Assembly (NCBI GenBank): GCA_964471405.1
Contig: CAYYGH010000054.1
Span: 1-19,747 of the forward strand
Source of the DNA: J084 sp964471405
GTDB taxonomy: Bacteria; Pseudomonadota; Alphaproteobacteria; Sphingomonadales; Rhodothalassiaceae
DNA length: 19,747 bases
Direction: 5' to 3'
The translations under genes and the position numbers were made by a program. Under the pieces are notes generated by a model. That model saw only the letters and a program-made list of their open reading frames with translations. It did not search any database and was not told where the DNA came from. Positions 1 to 7,736 of this stretch are shown piece by piece (positions within the stretch are counted from its first letter, which is position 1; the number at the start of each line of letters is the position of its first letter).

Positions 1-1166
1 CGGAGGACATTCCGGTCGGCGAGCCGATTGCGATCCTCCTGGAGGAGGGGGAGGATGAAAGCGCCCTAGATGAGGCCGAGGCACATGCGCCAGCCGCTGC
101 CAGGGAGGAGCCGGCCGCGGACAAGCCGGCCGAGATCGAGATCGGCCATCGCGTCACCCGCAAGGAGCAGCCGGCAGCCGGGCAAGCCGAAGCAGCGCAG
201 GCCGTTCCCCCGCCAGCACCCGCAGCCCCGATGCCCCGGGCAGGTGATGGCGGGAGCGCCGAGGAGGGGCGGATCTTCGCCTCCCCGCTCGCCCGGCGGC
301 TGGCAAAGCAGCTCGGGGTCGATCTTGCCGCGGTGAAGGGCAGCGGCCCCCATGGGCGGATCGTGGCGGCCGATGTCGAGGCGGCTGCCAAGGGCCGCGC
401 CGCTCCCGAGCGTCCCGTGGCTGCACCGGCCGCCGCCGCGGCGCCGGCACCGGAAGCCTTCACGCCGCCGGCGGATGTGCCGTATGAGGAGGTGCGGCTG
501 ACCTCCATGCGCAAGGTCATTGCCCGGCGGATGACCGAGTCCAAGACGCAGGTGCCGCATTTCTATCTCACCATCGACATCGAGGTGGACCGGCTGCTCG
601 CCGTGCGCCGGGAGCTCAACGAGCGGCTGGCGGAAGAGGGGCTCAAAATTTCCGTCAACGACTTCATCATCCGCGCCGCCGCGCTCGCCCTCAAAAAGGT
701 GCCCGAGACCAACGCCATGTTCGCCGGCGACCGGATCCTGCGCTTCAAGCGGGCCGACATCTCGGTGGCGGTGGCCGTCGACGGCGGCCTGGTAACCCCG
801 GTCGTGCGGGCTGCCGACACCAAGGGACTCGCCGAGATCGCGCGCGAGATGAAGGAACTGGTCGAGAAGGCCCGGACCGGCAGGCTGATGCCGGAAGACT
901 ATCAGGGCGGCACCTTCTCCATCTCCAACCTCGGCATGTATGGCATCAAGGAATTCGAGGCCGTCATCAATCCGCCGCAGGGAGCCATTCTCGCGGTCGG
1001 CATGGCGGAGAAGCGGCCCGTGGTGCGCAATGATGCGCTGGCCATCGCCACGGTCATGACCTGCACGCTCTCCGTCGATCACCGCGCACTGGATGGCGCC
1101 ATCGGCGCGCGTTTCCTGCAGGCTCTCAAGGGCCTGCTTGAAGATCCGTTAACCATGCTGCTCTAG
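1..1166 (+). CDS. pdhC: Pyruvate dehydrogenase complex E2, dihydrolipoamide acetyltransferase (5' partial)
   Basis: The reading frame is open from base 3 and gives 387 residues before the TAG at 1164-1166; the true start lies upstream of the window. The first residues, EDIPVGEPIAILLEEGED, are the end of a biotinyl/lipoyl domain; the lysine that carries lipoate is outside the window. An Ala/Pro/Glu-rich linker follows (about 19-88), then a peripheral-subunit-binding domain (about 90-125, ASPLARRLAKQLGVDL...GPHGRIVAADV) that docks E1 or E3, a second Ala/Pro linker, and the catalytic acyltransferase core. The active-site motif DHRALDG has His about 360 and Asp about 364. The enzyme transfers the acetyl group from lipoyl-E2 to CoA in the cytoplasm. 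Assignment to pyruvate rather than 2-oxoglutarate or branched-chain complexes rests on sequence resemblance and on lpdA and lipA following; E1 genes are expected upstream but not seen. Confidence 0.95.
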   Translation, partial: EDIPVGEPIAILLEEGEDESALDEAEAHAPAAAREEPAADKPAEIEIGHRVTRKEQPAAGQAEAAQAVPPPAPAAPMPRAGDGGSAEEGRIFASPLARRLAKQLGVDLAAVKGSGPHGRIVAADVEAAAKGRAAPERPVAAPAAAAAPAPEAFTPPADVPYEEVRLTSMRKVIARRMTESKTQVPHFYLTIDIEVDRLLAVRRELNERLAEEGLKISVNDFIIRAAALALKKVPETNAMFAGDRILRFKRADISVAVAVDGGLVTPVVRAADTKGLAEIAREMKELVEKARTGRLMPEDYQGGTFSISNLGMYGIKEFEAVINPPQGAILAVGMAEKRPVVRNDALAIATVMTCTLSVDHRALDGAIGARFLQALKGLLEDPLTMLL

Positions 1167-1201
1167 GCTCGGGCGGCGCATTTCCGGATGCAGGAGACAT
1201 C

Positions 1202-2608
1202 ATGGCCGAAGACGCCTTTGATCTGGTGGTGATCGGCGCGGGCCCCGGCGGCTATGTCGCCGCGATCCGCGCCGCCCAGCTCAAGCTGAAGACCGCGATT
1301 ATCGAGCGCGAGCATCTGGGCGGCATCTGCCTCAACTGGGGCTGCATCCCGACCAAGGCGCTGCTCAGGACCGCCGAGATCGCGCATCTGGCGCGTGAGG
1401 CCGGCGCCTTCGGACTGAAACTCAAGGAGCCCGAGGTCGACTGGCCGGCGGTCGTCAAGCGCTCGCGGGCCGTCGCCGCCCAGCTCAACGCCGGGGTCAA
1501 GACGCTGCTGAAGAAGAACGGGGTCACCACGATCATGGGCCGCGCGCGGCTCGCCGCCCGAAACCTGGTGGTGGTGACCGACGACAAGGGGGGTGAGCGG
1601 CGGCTCACCGCCCGCCACGTGATCCTGGCCACCGGCGCCCGGGCGCGCTCGCTGCCCGGCATCGAGCCCGACGGCCGGCTGATCTGGACCTACAGGCATG
1701 CGCTGGCGCCAGAGCGGTTGCCCAAGTCGCTCATCGTCGTCGGCTCGGGGGCGATCGGCGCGGAGTTTGCGAGCTTCTATGCCGACATGGGCACGAAGGT
1801 GACGCTGGTCGAGCTTGTGGATCGCATCCTGCCGCAGGAGGACGCGGAGATCTCGGAATTCGTCCGCAAGCGTTTCGAGAAGCGCGGGATCACGGTCAGG
1901 ACCGGCACGACGGTCAAAAAGGCGACGCCAAAGGGCGACGGGCTTGCCGTCACCCTCGCGCCCGCCGCCGGCGGCAAGGAGGAAACGATCACGGCCGAGC
2001 GCATGATTCTGGCCGTGGGCATCACCGGCAATGTCGAAGATCTGGGGCTGGAGGCGCTCGGCATCCGGGTCGAGCGCGGCCATGTCGTCGTCAATGAATG
2101 GGCCGAGACCGGCGTGCCCGGCATCTATGCGATCGGCGATCTTGCCGGCCCCCCCTGGCTTGCCCACAAGGCGAGCCACGAGGGGATCATCGCGGTCGAG
2201 CGCATCGCCGGGGTGAAGGGCGTGCATCCGCTGCGCACGGACCGCATCCCCGCCTGCACCTTCACCCGCCCGCAGGTGGCCTCGCTGGGACTGACGGAAG
2301 AAAAGGCGAAAGAGCAGGGCATCCCCGTGCGCGTCGGCCGCTTCCCGCTCATCGGCAACGGCAAGGCGCTGGCGATCGGCGAGCCGGAAGGCTTCGTCAA
2401 GACCGTCTTCGACGCGAAGACCGGCGCCCTGCTCGGCGCCCACATGGTGGGGCCCGAAGTCACCGAAATGATCCAGGGCTTTGCCATCGCCATGGGACTG
2501 GAGACCACGGAGGCCGAGCTGATCGAGACCGTCTTCCCGCACCCGACCGTCTCGGAGGCGATGCATGAGAGCGTGCTTGCCGCCTTCGGCCGCGTGATCC
2601 ATATCTAG
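1202..2608 (+). CDS. lpdA: Dihydrolipoyl dehydrogenase (E3)
   Basis: This 468-residue flavoprotein oxidises dihydrolipoamide on E2 and passes the electrons to NAD+. The N-terminal FAD-binding GAGPGGY motif is at residues 12-18. The redox-active disulfide is in GICLNWGCIP (Cys43 and Cys48). A second dinucleotide fold with GSGAIGAEF near residue 181 binds NAD. The C-terminal dimerisation domain carries the His447-Glu452 pair in HPTVSEAMHE that serves as general base across the dimer. The length is normal for the family. The ATG is preceded by AGGAG (1192-1196) at 5 nt. It lies 35 bp after the E2 stop, so the two are very likely cotranscribed and this is the E3 dedicated to that complex, although it may also serve other 2-oxoacid complexes. 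Confidence 0.97.
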   Translation: MAEDAFDLVVIGAGPGGYVAAIRAAQLKLKTAIIEREHLGGICLNWGCIPTKALLRTAEIAHLAREAGAFGLKLKEPEVDWPAVVKRSRAVAAQLNAGVKTLLKKNGVTTIMGRARLAARNLVVVTDDKGGERRLTARHVILATGARARSLPGIEPDGRLIWTYRHALAPERLPKSLIVVGSGAIGAEFASFYADMGTKVTLVELVDRILPQEDAEISEFVRKRFEKRGITVRTGTTVKKATPKGDGLAVTLAPAAGGKEETITAERMILAVGITGNVEDLGLEALGIRVERGHVVVNEWAETGVPGIYAIGDLAGPPWLAHKASHEGIIAVERIAGVKGVHPLRTDRIPACTFTRPQVASLGLTEEKAKEQGIPVRVGRFPLIGNGKALAIGEPEGFVKTVFDAKTGALLGAHMVGPEVTEMIQGFAIAMGLETTEAELIETVFPHPTVSEAMHESVLAAFGRVIHI

Positions 2609-2647
2609 GGCGCATCCTGGAGCCCCGAAGCAGGAAAGAATGGCAGC

Positions 2648-3577
2648 ATGAGTGACGTCACGCCCATCAAGCCGCAGCGCAGCGGCCTCCGCAAGCCGCC
2701 GTGGATTCGCGTCAAGGCCCCGACATCACCGGCCTATGGCGAGACGCGCAAGCTCATGCGGCGGCTCAATCTGCACACCGTCTGCGAGGAGGCCGCCTGC
2801 CCGAATATCGGCGAATGCTGGGCCGGCCGGCATGCGACGGTCATGATTCTGGGCGAGATCTGCACCCGCGCCTGCGCCTTCTGCAATGTCAAGACCGGCA
2901 TGCCGGGGCCCGTGGATCCCCTGGAACCGGTCCATGTGGCGGAAGCTGCAGCCGAGCTCGGCCTCAAGCATATCGTCATCACCTCGGTGGATCGCGACGA
3001 TCTGCCCGACGGCGGTGCCCGTCAATTTGCCCGCGTGATCGAGGAGCTGCGGGCGCGCACGCCGGAGACCACGATCGAGGTGCTCACTCCCGACTTCCGC
3101 AACAAGCCGGGAGCGCTGGAGATGGTGGTCGCGGCCCGGCCGGACGTCTTCAATCACAATCTCGAAACGGTGCCGCGGCTCTATCCCACGATCCGGCCCG
3201 GCGCCCGCTACTTCCACTCGCTCAGGCTGCTCGCCCGGGTCAAGGAGCTGGACCCCGGCATCTTTACGAAATCCGGCATCATGGTCGGGCTGGGCGAGGA
3301 AAAGCGCGAGGTATTGCAGGTGATGGATGACATGCGCTCGGCCGATGTCGATTTTCTCACCATCGGCCAGTATCTCCAGCCCACGCCGCGGCATGCGCCG
3401 GTGGCGCGCTATGTGACGCCGGATGAGTTTCATGCCTATGAGCAGATCGCCCGGGCGAAGGGATTTCTGATGGTTTCGGCCTCGCCGCTGACGCGCTCAA
3501 GCTACCATGCCGGTGAGGATTTCGCGCGGCTGAAGGCGGCACGGGCCGAGCGGCTGAAGGCGGCGGAAGAGGGCTGA
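2648..3577 (+). CDS. lipA: Lipoyl synthase (radical SAM)
   Basis: LipA inserts two sulfur atoms at C6 and C8 of a protein-bound octanoyl chain to make lipoyl groups such as those of the E2 encoded upstream. Both iron-sulfur sites are visible. The auxiliary cluster motif CEEAACPNIGEC has Cys46, Cys51 and Cys57. The radical-SAM motif CTRACAFC has Cys72, Cys76 and Cys79. The C-terminal RSSYHAGED (about 283-291) holds the serine ligand known from the family. The 309-residue length is typical. The ATG at 2648 follows a purine-rich site (AGGAAAG, 2632-2638). An out-of-frame ATG at 2640 stops after three codons and is ignored. The gene lies 39 bp after lpdA, which fits a shared transcript for complex and cofactor synthesis. 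Confidence 0.97.
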   Translation: MSDVTPIKPQRSGLRKPPWIRVKAPTSPAYGETRKLMRRLNLHTVCEEAACPNIGECWAGRHATVMILGEICTRACAFCNVKTGMPGPVDPLEPVHVAEAAAELGLKHIVITSVDRDDLPDGGARQFARVIEELRARTPETTIEVLTPDFRNKPGALEMVVAARPDVFNHNLETVPRLYPTIRPGARYFHSLRLLARVKELDPGIFTKSGIMVGLGEEKREVLQVMDDMRSADVDFLTIGQYLQPTPRHAPVARYVTPDEFHAYEQIARAKGFLMVSASPLTRSSYHAGEDFARLKAARAERLKAAEEG

Positions 3578-3582
3578 CGCTC

Positions 3583-4068
3583 ATGCACCGGCATGCCGAG
3601 CGCCGCCATCTGCCCTATCCGCCCGAGGCGGTGTTCGATCTCGTGGCCGATGTCCGCCGCTATCCCGAGTTTCTGCCCTGGCTGCGGGCGGCCCGTGTCT
3701 ACAACGAGCGGCCGGACGGCTTCGATGCCGATCTCGTCGTCGGCTTCAAGTTCTACACCGAACGCTTCACCTCGCGCGTGCATCTGGAGCGGCCGCGGCG
3801 GATCCATGTGGACTACATCAAGGGCCCCCTCAAATATCTCCATAACGAATGGCGGTTCGCGCCGGCGGACGATGGGGGCACCATCGTCGACTTCCGTGTC
3901 GAATTTGCGTTCCGTTCCCCGGTCTTCGAGCGGCTGGTGGGGGCCGTGTTCACGGAGGCCGTGCATCGGATGGTGGCCGCTTTCGAAAGCCGGGCCCGTG
4001 AGATCTACGGCGCCCCCAGGCCCGCCGCTCCGGATTCCGGCGCCGCCTCCCCGGCCAAGGGCTCCTGA
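3583..4068 (+). CDS. COQ10/RatA-like START-domain protein (ubiquinone-binding type)
   Basis: A 161-residue protein of the polyketide-cyclase/START family, COQ10-RatA branch. The N-terminal half shows the hallmark ...YPPEAVFDLVADVRRYPEFLPW, followed by alternating strands (FDADLVVGFKFYTERFTSRV, then RIHVDYIKGPLKYLHNEW) and a C-terminal helix (VHRMVAAFESRAREIYG). Family members form a hydrophobic pocket; COQ10 is thought to bind ubiquinone and support respiration, while E. coli RatA was described as a ribosome-associated toxin. Position after lipA is the usual alphaproteobacterial arrangement and favours the COQ10-like role (inference). The start is 5 nt after the lipA stop with GGAAGAGG (3564-3571) inside the end of lipA, so translation is probably coupled. 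The last 15 or so residues are a Pro/Ala-rich tail. Confidence 0.88.
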   Translation: MHRHAERRHLPYPPEAVFDLVADVRRYPEFLPWLRAARVYNERPDGFDADLVVGFKFYTERFTSRVHLERPRRIHVDYIKGPLKYLHNEWRFAPADDGGTIVDFRVEFAFRSPVFERLVGAVFTEAVHRMVAAFESRAREIYGAPRPAAPDSGAASPAKGS

Positions 4069-4086
4069 GCGCGACGGCCGGCCGGA

Positions 4087-4107
4087 AAGGCGAAGAAAGG
4101 ACGCCTT
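4087..4107. terminator. Weak stem-loop between convergent genes
   Basis: AAGGCG (4087-4092) and CGCCTT (4102-4107) can pair around a 9-nt loop in the 38-bp gap between the COQ10-like gene and the convergent cinA. Read on the minus strand the stem is followed by only a very short T run, so it is at best a weak bidirectional terminator. Its last base overlaps the cinA stop codon. Confidence 0.3.
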
Positions 4108-4616
4108 CACACGGCCGCTTCAGCCATTACCGCCTCCGTCAGCCGGGCAAGAGCAAAGGCAACCGCATCCTCACGCACCAGCTCGCGGCCGCGGGGTGGG
4201 AAGTGTTCGGTCCAGCTTCTGACCGGCCGTCCCTTGCGGGCCAGTCCGAAGCAGACCGTTCCCACCGGCTTGTCGGCCGTCCCGCCACTGGGCCCGGCAA
4301 TGCCGGTAATGGAAATCGCCATGTCGGCATGGGAATGCGCAAGCGCACCGGTAGCCATCGCCCGCGCCACCTCCTCGGAAACGGCTCCGAACTCCAGAAT
4401 GAGCGGTGCCGGCACGCCGAGCAGCTCGGTCTTGGCCGCATTGGAATAGGTGACAAAGCCACGCTCGAAGACGTCGGAAGCACCCGGCACCTCCGTGATC
4501 ACCGCCGCCAGCAGGCCGCCGGTGCAGGATTCGGCCGTGGCCAGATGCAATTCGGCATCGCGAGCCAGTTCCAGCAGCTCGCTCGCCTGTTTGACAAGCT
4601 CCACATTGCACGACAT
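4107..4616 (-). CDS. cinA: CinA C-terminal domain protein, nicotinamide-nucleotide amidase
   Basis: A 169-residue, single-domain CinA/PncC-type protein. It carries ESCTGG (residues 29-34) and the later TGIAGPSGGTADKPVGTV block, the two conserved signatures of this domain. Characterised members hydrolyse nicotinamide mononucleotide to nicotinate mononucleotide, recycling the NMN released by DNA ligase into NAD synthesis. The N-terminal MoaB-like domain of full-length CinA is absent, which is common for this locus. The frame stays open farther upstream, but the ATG at 4616 is chosen because GGGAGG (plus-strand 4623-4628) lies 6 nt before it and the conserved fold begins there; the upstream residues are just pgpA read in another frame. 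It is 28 bp after pgpA and likely last in an ispDF-pgpA-cinA operon. Confidence 0.92.
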   Translation of the reverse strand: MSCNVELVKQASELLELARDAELHLATAESCTGGLLAAVITEVPGASDVFERGFVTYSNAAKTELLGVPAPLILEFGAVSEEVARAMATGALAHSHADMAISITGIAGPSGGTADKPVGTVCFGLARKGRPVRSWTEHFPPRGRELVREDAVAFALARLTEAVMAEAAV

Positions 4617-4644
4617 GGCCGGCCTCCCGTTCGCTTCCGTTCTT

Positions 4645-5175
4645 CTAGCCGATGACAAGATGAGCCAGCGCCGCCAGCGCCCAGACGGCAAGCCCGCCCA
4701 TGACACCGGCGAGCATGTCGTCAAGAAGGGTAAAGACGGCTCCTTTCTGCCGTTCAAGCAGATTGACCGGCCAGATCTTCGCGATGTCGAAAAGGCGAAA
4801 GGCAATGAAGGCCGCAATCGCCGCATTCACGCCGTCAAGCCCCGGAAAATCGCCGGATGCGCGCACCGCCAGCACGATCGCATAGGCCAGCCACTGGCCG
4901 CAGAATTCGTCAATCACGACATGGGGCGGATCAGACACGCCTTCATGGCTCTCAACCACGCCTGCCGCCCACAGGCCGGCAAGAAAGGCGGCGGCCGCAA
5001 CCAGCAGCAGGCCTGCAAGTCCCGTCGCCGGCAGCATGACGATCGCGATCAGCAGGGCGGCCGCAGATCCCCAGCTTCCCGGCGCCGGGCGCATGTAGCC
5101 GCTGCCCAGACCGGTCGCGATCAGATAGGCAAAGAACAGGCGGGCCGGCAGATGTGAAGGTGAGGATCTGGACAT
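4645..5175 (-). CDS. pgpA: Phosphatidylglycerophosphatase A
   Basis: A 176-residue integral membrane enzyme that removes the phosphate from phosphatidylglycerophosphate to give phosphatidylglycerol. The signature near the N-terminus, ATGLGSGYMRPAPGSWGS, and the downstream VIDEFCGQW and FRLFDIAKIWP segments match PgpA. These acidic clusters are the expected metal and catalytic sites. Hydrophobic stretches ALLIAIVMLPATGLAGLLLV, FLAGLWAAGVV, QWLAYAIVLAV and the C-terminal GVMGGLAVWALAALAHLV are likely membrane segments. The start is taken as ATG 5175, where GGAG lies 9 nt upstream; an in-frame ATG at 5190 is possible but has a poorer ribosome site. It lies in the ispDF-pgpA-cinA run on the minus strand. 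The 119-bp gap to ispDF contains a possible small ORF. Confidence 0.93.
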   Translation of the reverse strand: MSRSSPSHLPARLFFAYLIATGLGSGYMRPAPGSWGSAAALLIAIVMLPATGLAGLLLVAAAAFLAGLWAAGVVESHEGVSDPPHVVIDEFCGQWLAYAIVLAVRASGDFPGLDGVNAAIAAFIAFRLFDIAKIWPVNLLERQKGAVFTLLDDMLAGVMGGLAVWALAALAHLVIG

Positions 5176-5179
5176 GCCG

Positions 5180-5290
5180 TCAGGCTCCATTTTCCCGAAC
5201 GGTCCCGTCTTGCCCGGCTCCGCGTGCCGGCGCAAGAGGCAAGATTCGCTCCCCTGCAATCAGGGGCGGCGGACAGGGGGGCGCCGTCAT
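5180..5290 (-). CDS. Possible small ORF between ispDF and pgpA (36 codons)
   Basis: An ATG at 5290 opens a 36-codon frame that ends with TGA at 5180-5182. It begins 4 nt after the ispDF stop and its own stop is 4 nt before the pgpA ATG. Both junctions read CTGACGGCATG on the minus strand (plus-strand 5288-5298 and 5173-5183), which looks like a relay of translational coupling. The predicted peptide is Pro/Ala/Gly-rich (begins MTAPPCPPPLIAGER) with no recognised domain, membrane segment or signal peptide. The ribosome site is weak (CAGG, about 10 nt upstream). It could be a coupling leader for pgpA or simply an untranslated spacer with a chance open frame. Confidence 0.3.
   Translation of the reverse strand: MTAPPCPPPLIAGERILPLAPARGAGQDGTVRENGA
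5251..5266. repeat. Perfect 6-bp hairpin in the ispDF-pgpA gap
   Basis: CCCCTG (5251-5256), loop CAAT, CAGGGG (5261-5266). It sits inside the possible small ORF between ispDF and pgpA. No T run follows on either strand, so it is not a standard terminator. It may be an mRNA structure or processing site, or chance in GC-rich sequence. Confidence 0.35.
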
Positions 5291-5294
5291 GCCG

Positions 5295-6539
5295 TCAGCC
5301 TGCCGTTTCCGTCGGCAGCAGGAGGGTGACGACGGCCTGAGCCGCCAGCCCCTCGCCACGGCCCATAAAGCCGAGCTTTTCCGTCGTCGTCGCCTTGAGG
5401 GAGACGGCGTGCCGCCCGAGCTTGAGGAGGTCCGCCAGATGCCCCCGCAACCGCTCGCGCCAGGGGGCGATTCTCGGCTTTTCGCCGATGATGGTGACGT
5501 CGCAATGGGCAAGCCGCCCGCCGCGCGCCGCCGCCAGATCCAGAGCATGTTTCACGAAACGTGCGGACGGCGCATTCCTGAAGCGCGGATCGCTTGGCGG
5601 GAAGTGCTGGCCGATGTCACCCAGCGCGAGAGCGCCCAGAATCGCATCGGTGACCGCATGCAGCACGACATCGGCATCCGAATGGCCGATCAGGCCCGCA
5701 TCGCATGGCACGGCAAGCCCGCACAGCATCACATGGTCCCCCGGCCCGAAGCGATGGACATCAAAGCCCTGTCCCACCCGCGGCACCAGACCGCCCGCCG
5801 CGGGCAGACGGGACGCGCAGGCGGCCAGCAGCCGCTCCGCCCGCAGAAAATCGGCCGCTGTCGTGATCTTGAAGTTCTTCTCGTCCCCCGGCACCAGGCG
5901 GACGGGCAGCCCGGCCGCCTCGGCGACAGCGGCATCATCCGTCAGCTCGGCTCCGGCCGCCCGGCGGTGCGCCGCCAGAATCGGCGCAAAGGGAAAGCCC
6001 TGCGGGGTCTGGACCCGCCAGAGACCATGGCGGTCCACCGTCCCGACCACCATGCCTTCCTCATCCGCGCGCTTGACGGTGTCGACGAGCGGCAGGGCCG
6101 GAACCGCTCCCTGTCCGGGAGTCACCGCATCCATCACCCGCCCGATCAGAGCCGAAGACGGAAAGGGTCGCGCCGCATCATGGATGAGCACGACATCCGG
6201 CGGTTCCGCCCCTTTCGCCAGCGCCTCAAGCCCAAGCCGCACCGATTCCTGCCGGCTGGCACCCCCCGTGACCGGAGGCAGCAGGCGCGGATCCGCAAGC
6301 ACGGGGGCAAGCGCCGCTTCATACAGGCTTTGTGCATCCTCCGCGATGACGACCTGCACCGCCGCAAGACGCCGGTCGGCGAGCAGCGCTTCCACCGTGC
6401 GCCGCAGAACGGCCCGTCCGCCGATCGGGCGATACTGCTTCGGCAGCCCGCCGCCAGCCCGCAATCCGCGCCCGGCCGCTACCACAAGGGCGATGCTGCG
6501 CTGCAACAAAGTCTTTTCTTTCGGCTCCGCTTCTGGCAT
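5295..6539 (-). CDS. ispDF: Bifunctional IspD/IspF (MEP isoprenoid pathway)
   Basis: A 414-residue fusion of two enzymes of the non-mevalonate pathway to isoprenoids. The IspD half (about 1-240) is a cytidylyltransferase that makes CDP-methylerythritol from MEP and CTP; it shows VVAAGRGLRAGGGLPKQY (Lys34), GGASRQESV (92-100) and IHDAARPF (119-126). The IspF half (about 255-414) is the 2-C-methylerythritol 2,4-cyclodiphosphate synthase. It has the metal ligands Asp260 and His262 in GQGFDVHRF and His294 in VVLHAVTD, followed by LGDIGQHFPPSD and the terminal TTTEKLGFMGRGEG. This fusion is widespread in Alphaproteobacteria and in some Epsilonproteobacteria. The ATG at 6539 has only a poor ribosome site (AGG in TTAGGCAG), but the IspD fold starts directly after it. 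It is transcribed divergently from dusB. Confidence 0.96.
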   Translation of the reverse strand: MPEAEPKEKTLLQRSIALVVAAGRGLRAGGGLPKQYRPIGGRAVLRRTVEALLADRRLAAVQVVIAEDAQSLYEAALAPVLADPRLLPPVTGGASRQESVRLGLEALAKGAEPPDVVLIHDAARPFPSSALIGRVMDAVTPGQGAVPALPLVDTVKRADEEGMVVGTVDRHGLWRVQTPQGFPFAPILAAHRRAAGAELTDDAAVAEAAGLPVRLVPGDEKNFKITTAADFLRAERLLAACASRLPAAGGLVPRVGQGFDVHRFGPGDHVMLCGLAVPCDAGLIGHSDADVVLHAVTDAILGALALGDIGQHFPPSDPRFRNAPSARFVKHALDLAAARGGRLAHCDVTIIGEKPRIAPWRERLRGHLADLLKLGRHAVSLKATTTEKLGFMGRGEGLAAQAVVTLLLPTETAG

Positions 6540-6573
6540 AAGGACTGCCTAATTTTTGTGCAAACCGGGATGC

Positions 6574-6595
6574 GCGCCATGGACGGCGCCATGGC
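6574..6595. repeat. Short direct/inverted repeat in the ispDF-dusB divergent region
   Basis: GCGCCATGG occurs at 6574-6582 and again at 6586-6594, 12 bp apart, and GCCATGG (6576-6582) pairs with CCATGGC (6589-6595) as a 7-bp inverted repeat around 6 nt. The 159-bp gap (6540-6698) must hold promoters for both divergent genes, so a regulator site is conceivable. I could not identify convincing -35/-10 elements for either gene. Confidence 0.3.
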
Positions 6596-6698
6596 TGCGG
6601 TGGCATTGATGCGCAATCCGTCCCGTCAAGGCAAGGCCGTCGGCAGGCGGGGTGGCGCATGCTTCCCGTATCCGTTTCTGTGGGAGTAGAGGGCCGCC

Positions 6699-7736
6699 AT
6701 GACGAAAAGGCCGGATCGGACTGCGGATGATGTGACCGGGCTGCTGGCGCGGGAGATCAGGGTAGGGGATGTCGTCATCCCCCATCCGGTGATTCTGGCT
6801 CCCATGTCCGGCGTGACGGATCAGCCCTTCCGGCGGCTCGTGAAGAGCTTCGGCTCCGCGCTGATCGTCACCGAGATGATCGCCTCGGAGGCGATGATCC
6901 GGCGCACGCGCGAGTCCTTCCTGAAAGCGAAGGCGGATCTGGCCGAACGGCCCGTGGCCGTGCAGCTTGCCGGCTGCCGTCCCGAAGCGATGGCAGAAGC
7001 GGCGCAGCTGAACGAGGAGCTGGGGGCGGACATCATCGACATCAACATGGGCTGTCCCGTCAAGAAGGTGGTCAATGGCTGGGCCGGGTCGGCCCTCATG
7101 CGCGACCTGGATCATGCCGCCAGGATCATCGAGGCCACCGTGAACGCCGTCTCGCGTCCCGTGACGCTGAAGATGCGCCTCGGCTGGGATGACAGGAGCC
7201 GCAATGCACCGCAACTGGCCCGCATTGCGGAGGATCTGGGCGTGAAGATGATCACCGTCCATGGGCGCACCCGCTGTCAGATGTTTGCCGGCAAGGCGGA
7301 CTGGGAGGCCGTGCGCGCCGTCAAGGAAGCCGTGCGCGTGCCCGTCATCGTCAACGGCGACATCCTCACCGAGGAGGATGCGGTGGCCGCGCTCATGGCC
7401 TCACGGGCAGATGGCGTCATGATCGGCCGCGGCACCTATGGCCGCCCCTGGTTAATCGAGCAGGTCCGCCATTATCTAGTCACGGGGCGCAAGCTGCCCG
7501 CCCCCTCCCTGGCCGAGCAGCGGGAGATCGTCCTGGCCCATTTCGATGCCATGATCGCCCACTACGGACCGGTGACCGGCGTGCGCATGGCCCGCAAGCA
7601 TGTCGGCTGGTATACGAAGGGGCTTTTCGGCTCGGCTGAATTTCGCAATCGCTACAATCAGATCGAGGATCCCCATGCCGCCCGCGCAGCCATCGAGTCC
7701 TTCTATGACCCGCTCATCCAGCGCGCCGCGGCCTGA
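6699..7736 (+). CDS. dusB: tRNA-dihydrouridine synthase B
   Basis: A 345-residue FMN enzyme that reduces uridines of the tRNA D-loop to dihydrouridine. The TIM-barrel signatures are clear: HPVILAPMSGVTDQPFRRL at the N-terminus, DINMGCPVKKV with the catalytic Cys119, TLKMRLGWDD, ITVHGRTRCQMF, and the phosphate-binding VIVNGDI and DGVMIGRGTYGRPW. A C-terminal helical domain (MARKHVGWYTKGL...) completes the family architecture. The ATG at 6699 is preceded by purine-rich GGGAGTAGAGGG (6682-6693). dusB upstream of ntrB is a classic arrangement (compare dusB-fis in enteric bacteria and nifR3-ntrBC in rhizobia and Rhodobacter). The 3' end overlaps the start of ntrB by about 62 bp, indicating an operon. 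Confidence 0.96.
   Translation: MTKRPDRTADDVTGLLAREIRVGDVVIPHPVILAPMSGVTDQPFRRLVKSFGSALIVTEMIASEAMIRRTRESFLKAKADLAERPVAVQLAGCRPEAMAEAAQLNEELGADIIDINMGCPVKKVVNGWAGSALMRDLDHAARIIEATVNAVSRPVTLKMRLGWDDRSRNAPQLARIAEDLGVKMITVHGRTRCQMFAGKADWEAVRAVKEAVRVPVIVNGDILTEEDAVAALMASRADGVMIGRGTYGRPWLIEQVRHYLVTGRKLPAPSLAEQREIVLAHFDAMIAHYGPVTGVRMARKHVGWYTKGLFGSAEFRNRYNQIEDPHAARAAIESFYDPLIQRAAA

Noticed and set aside
1163..2602. A 479-codon open frame antisense to lpdA
   Set aside because: lpdA is unambiguous; the antisense product is His/Asp/Gly-rich with no recognisable family.
2640..2651. Early ATG before lipA
   Set aside because: Out of frame and ends after three codons; no sign of a coding role.
4450..5157. 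A plus-strand open frame opposite pgpA and cinA
   Set aside because: The minus-strand frames carry PgpA and CinA motifs; this frame has none.
5154..6689. A 511-codon open frame on the plus strand opposite ispDF
   Set aside because: Antisense shadow of a clearly identified gene; Arg/Pro-rich composition without domains, as expected from GC-rich codon structure.
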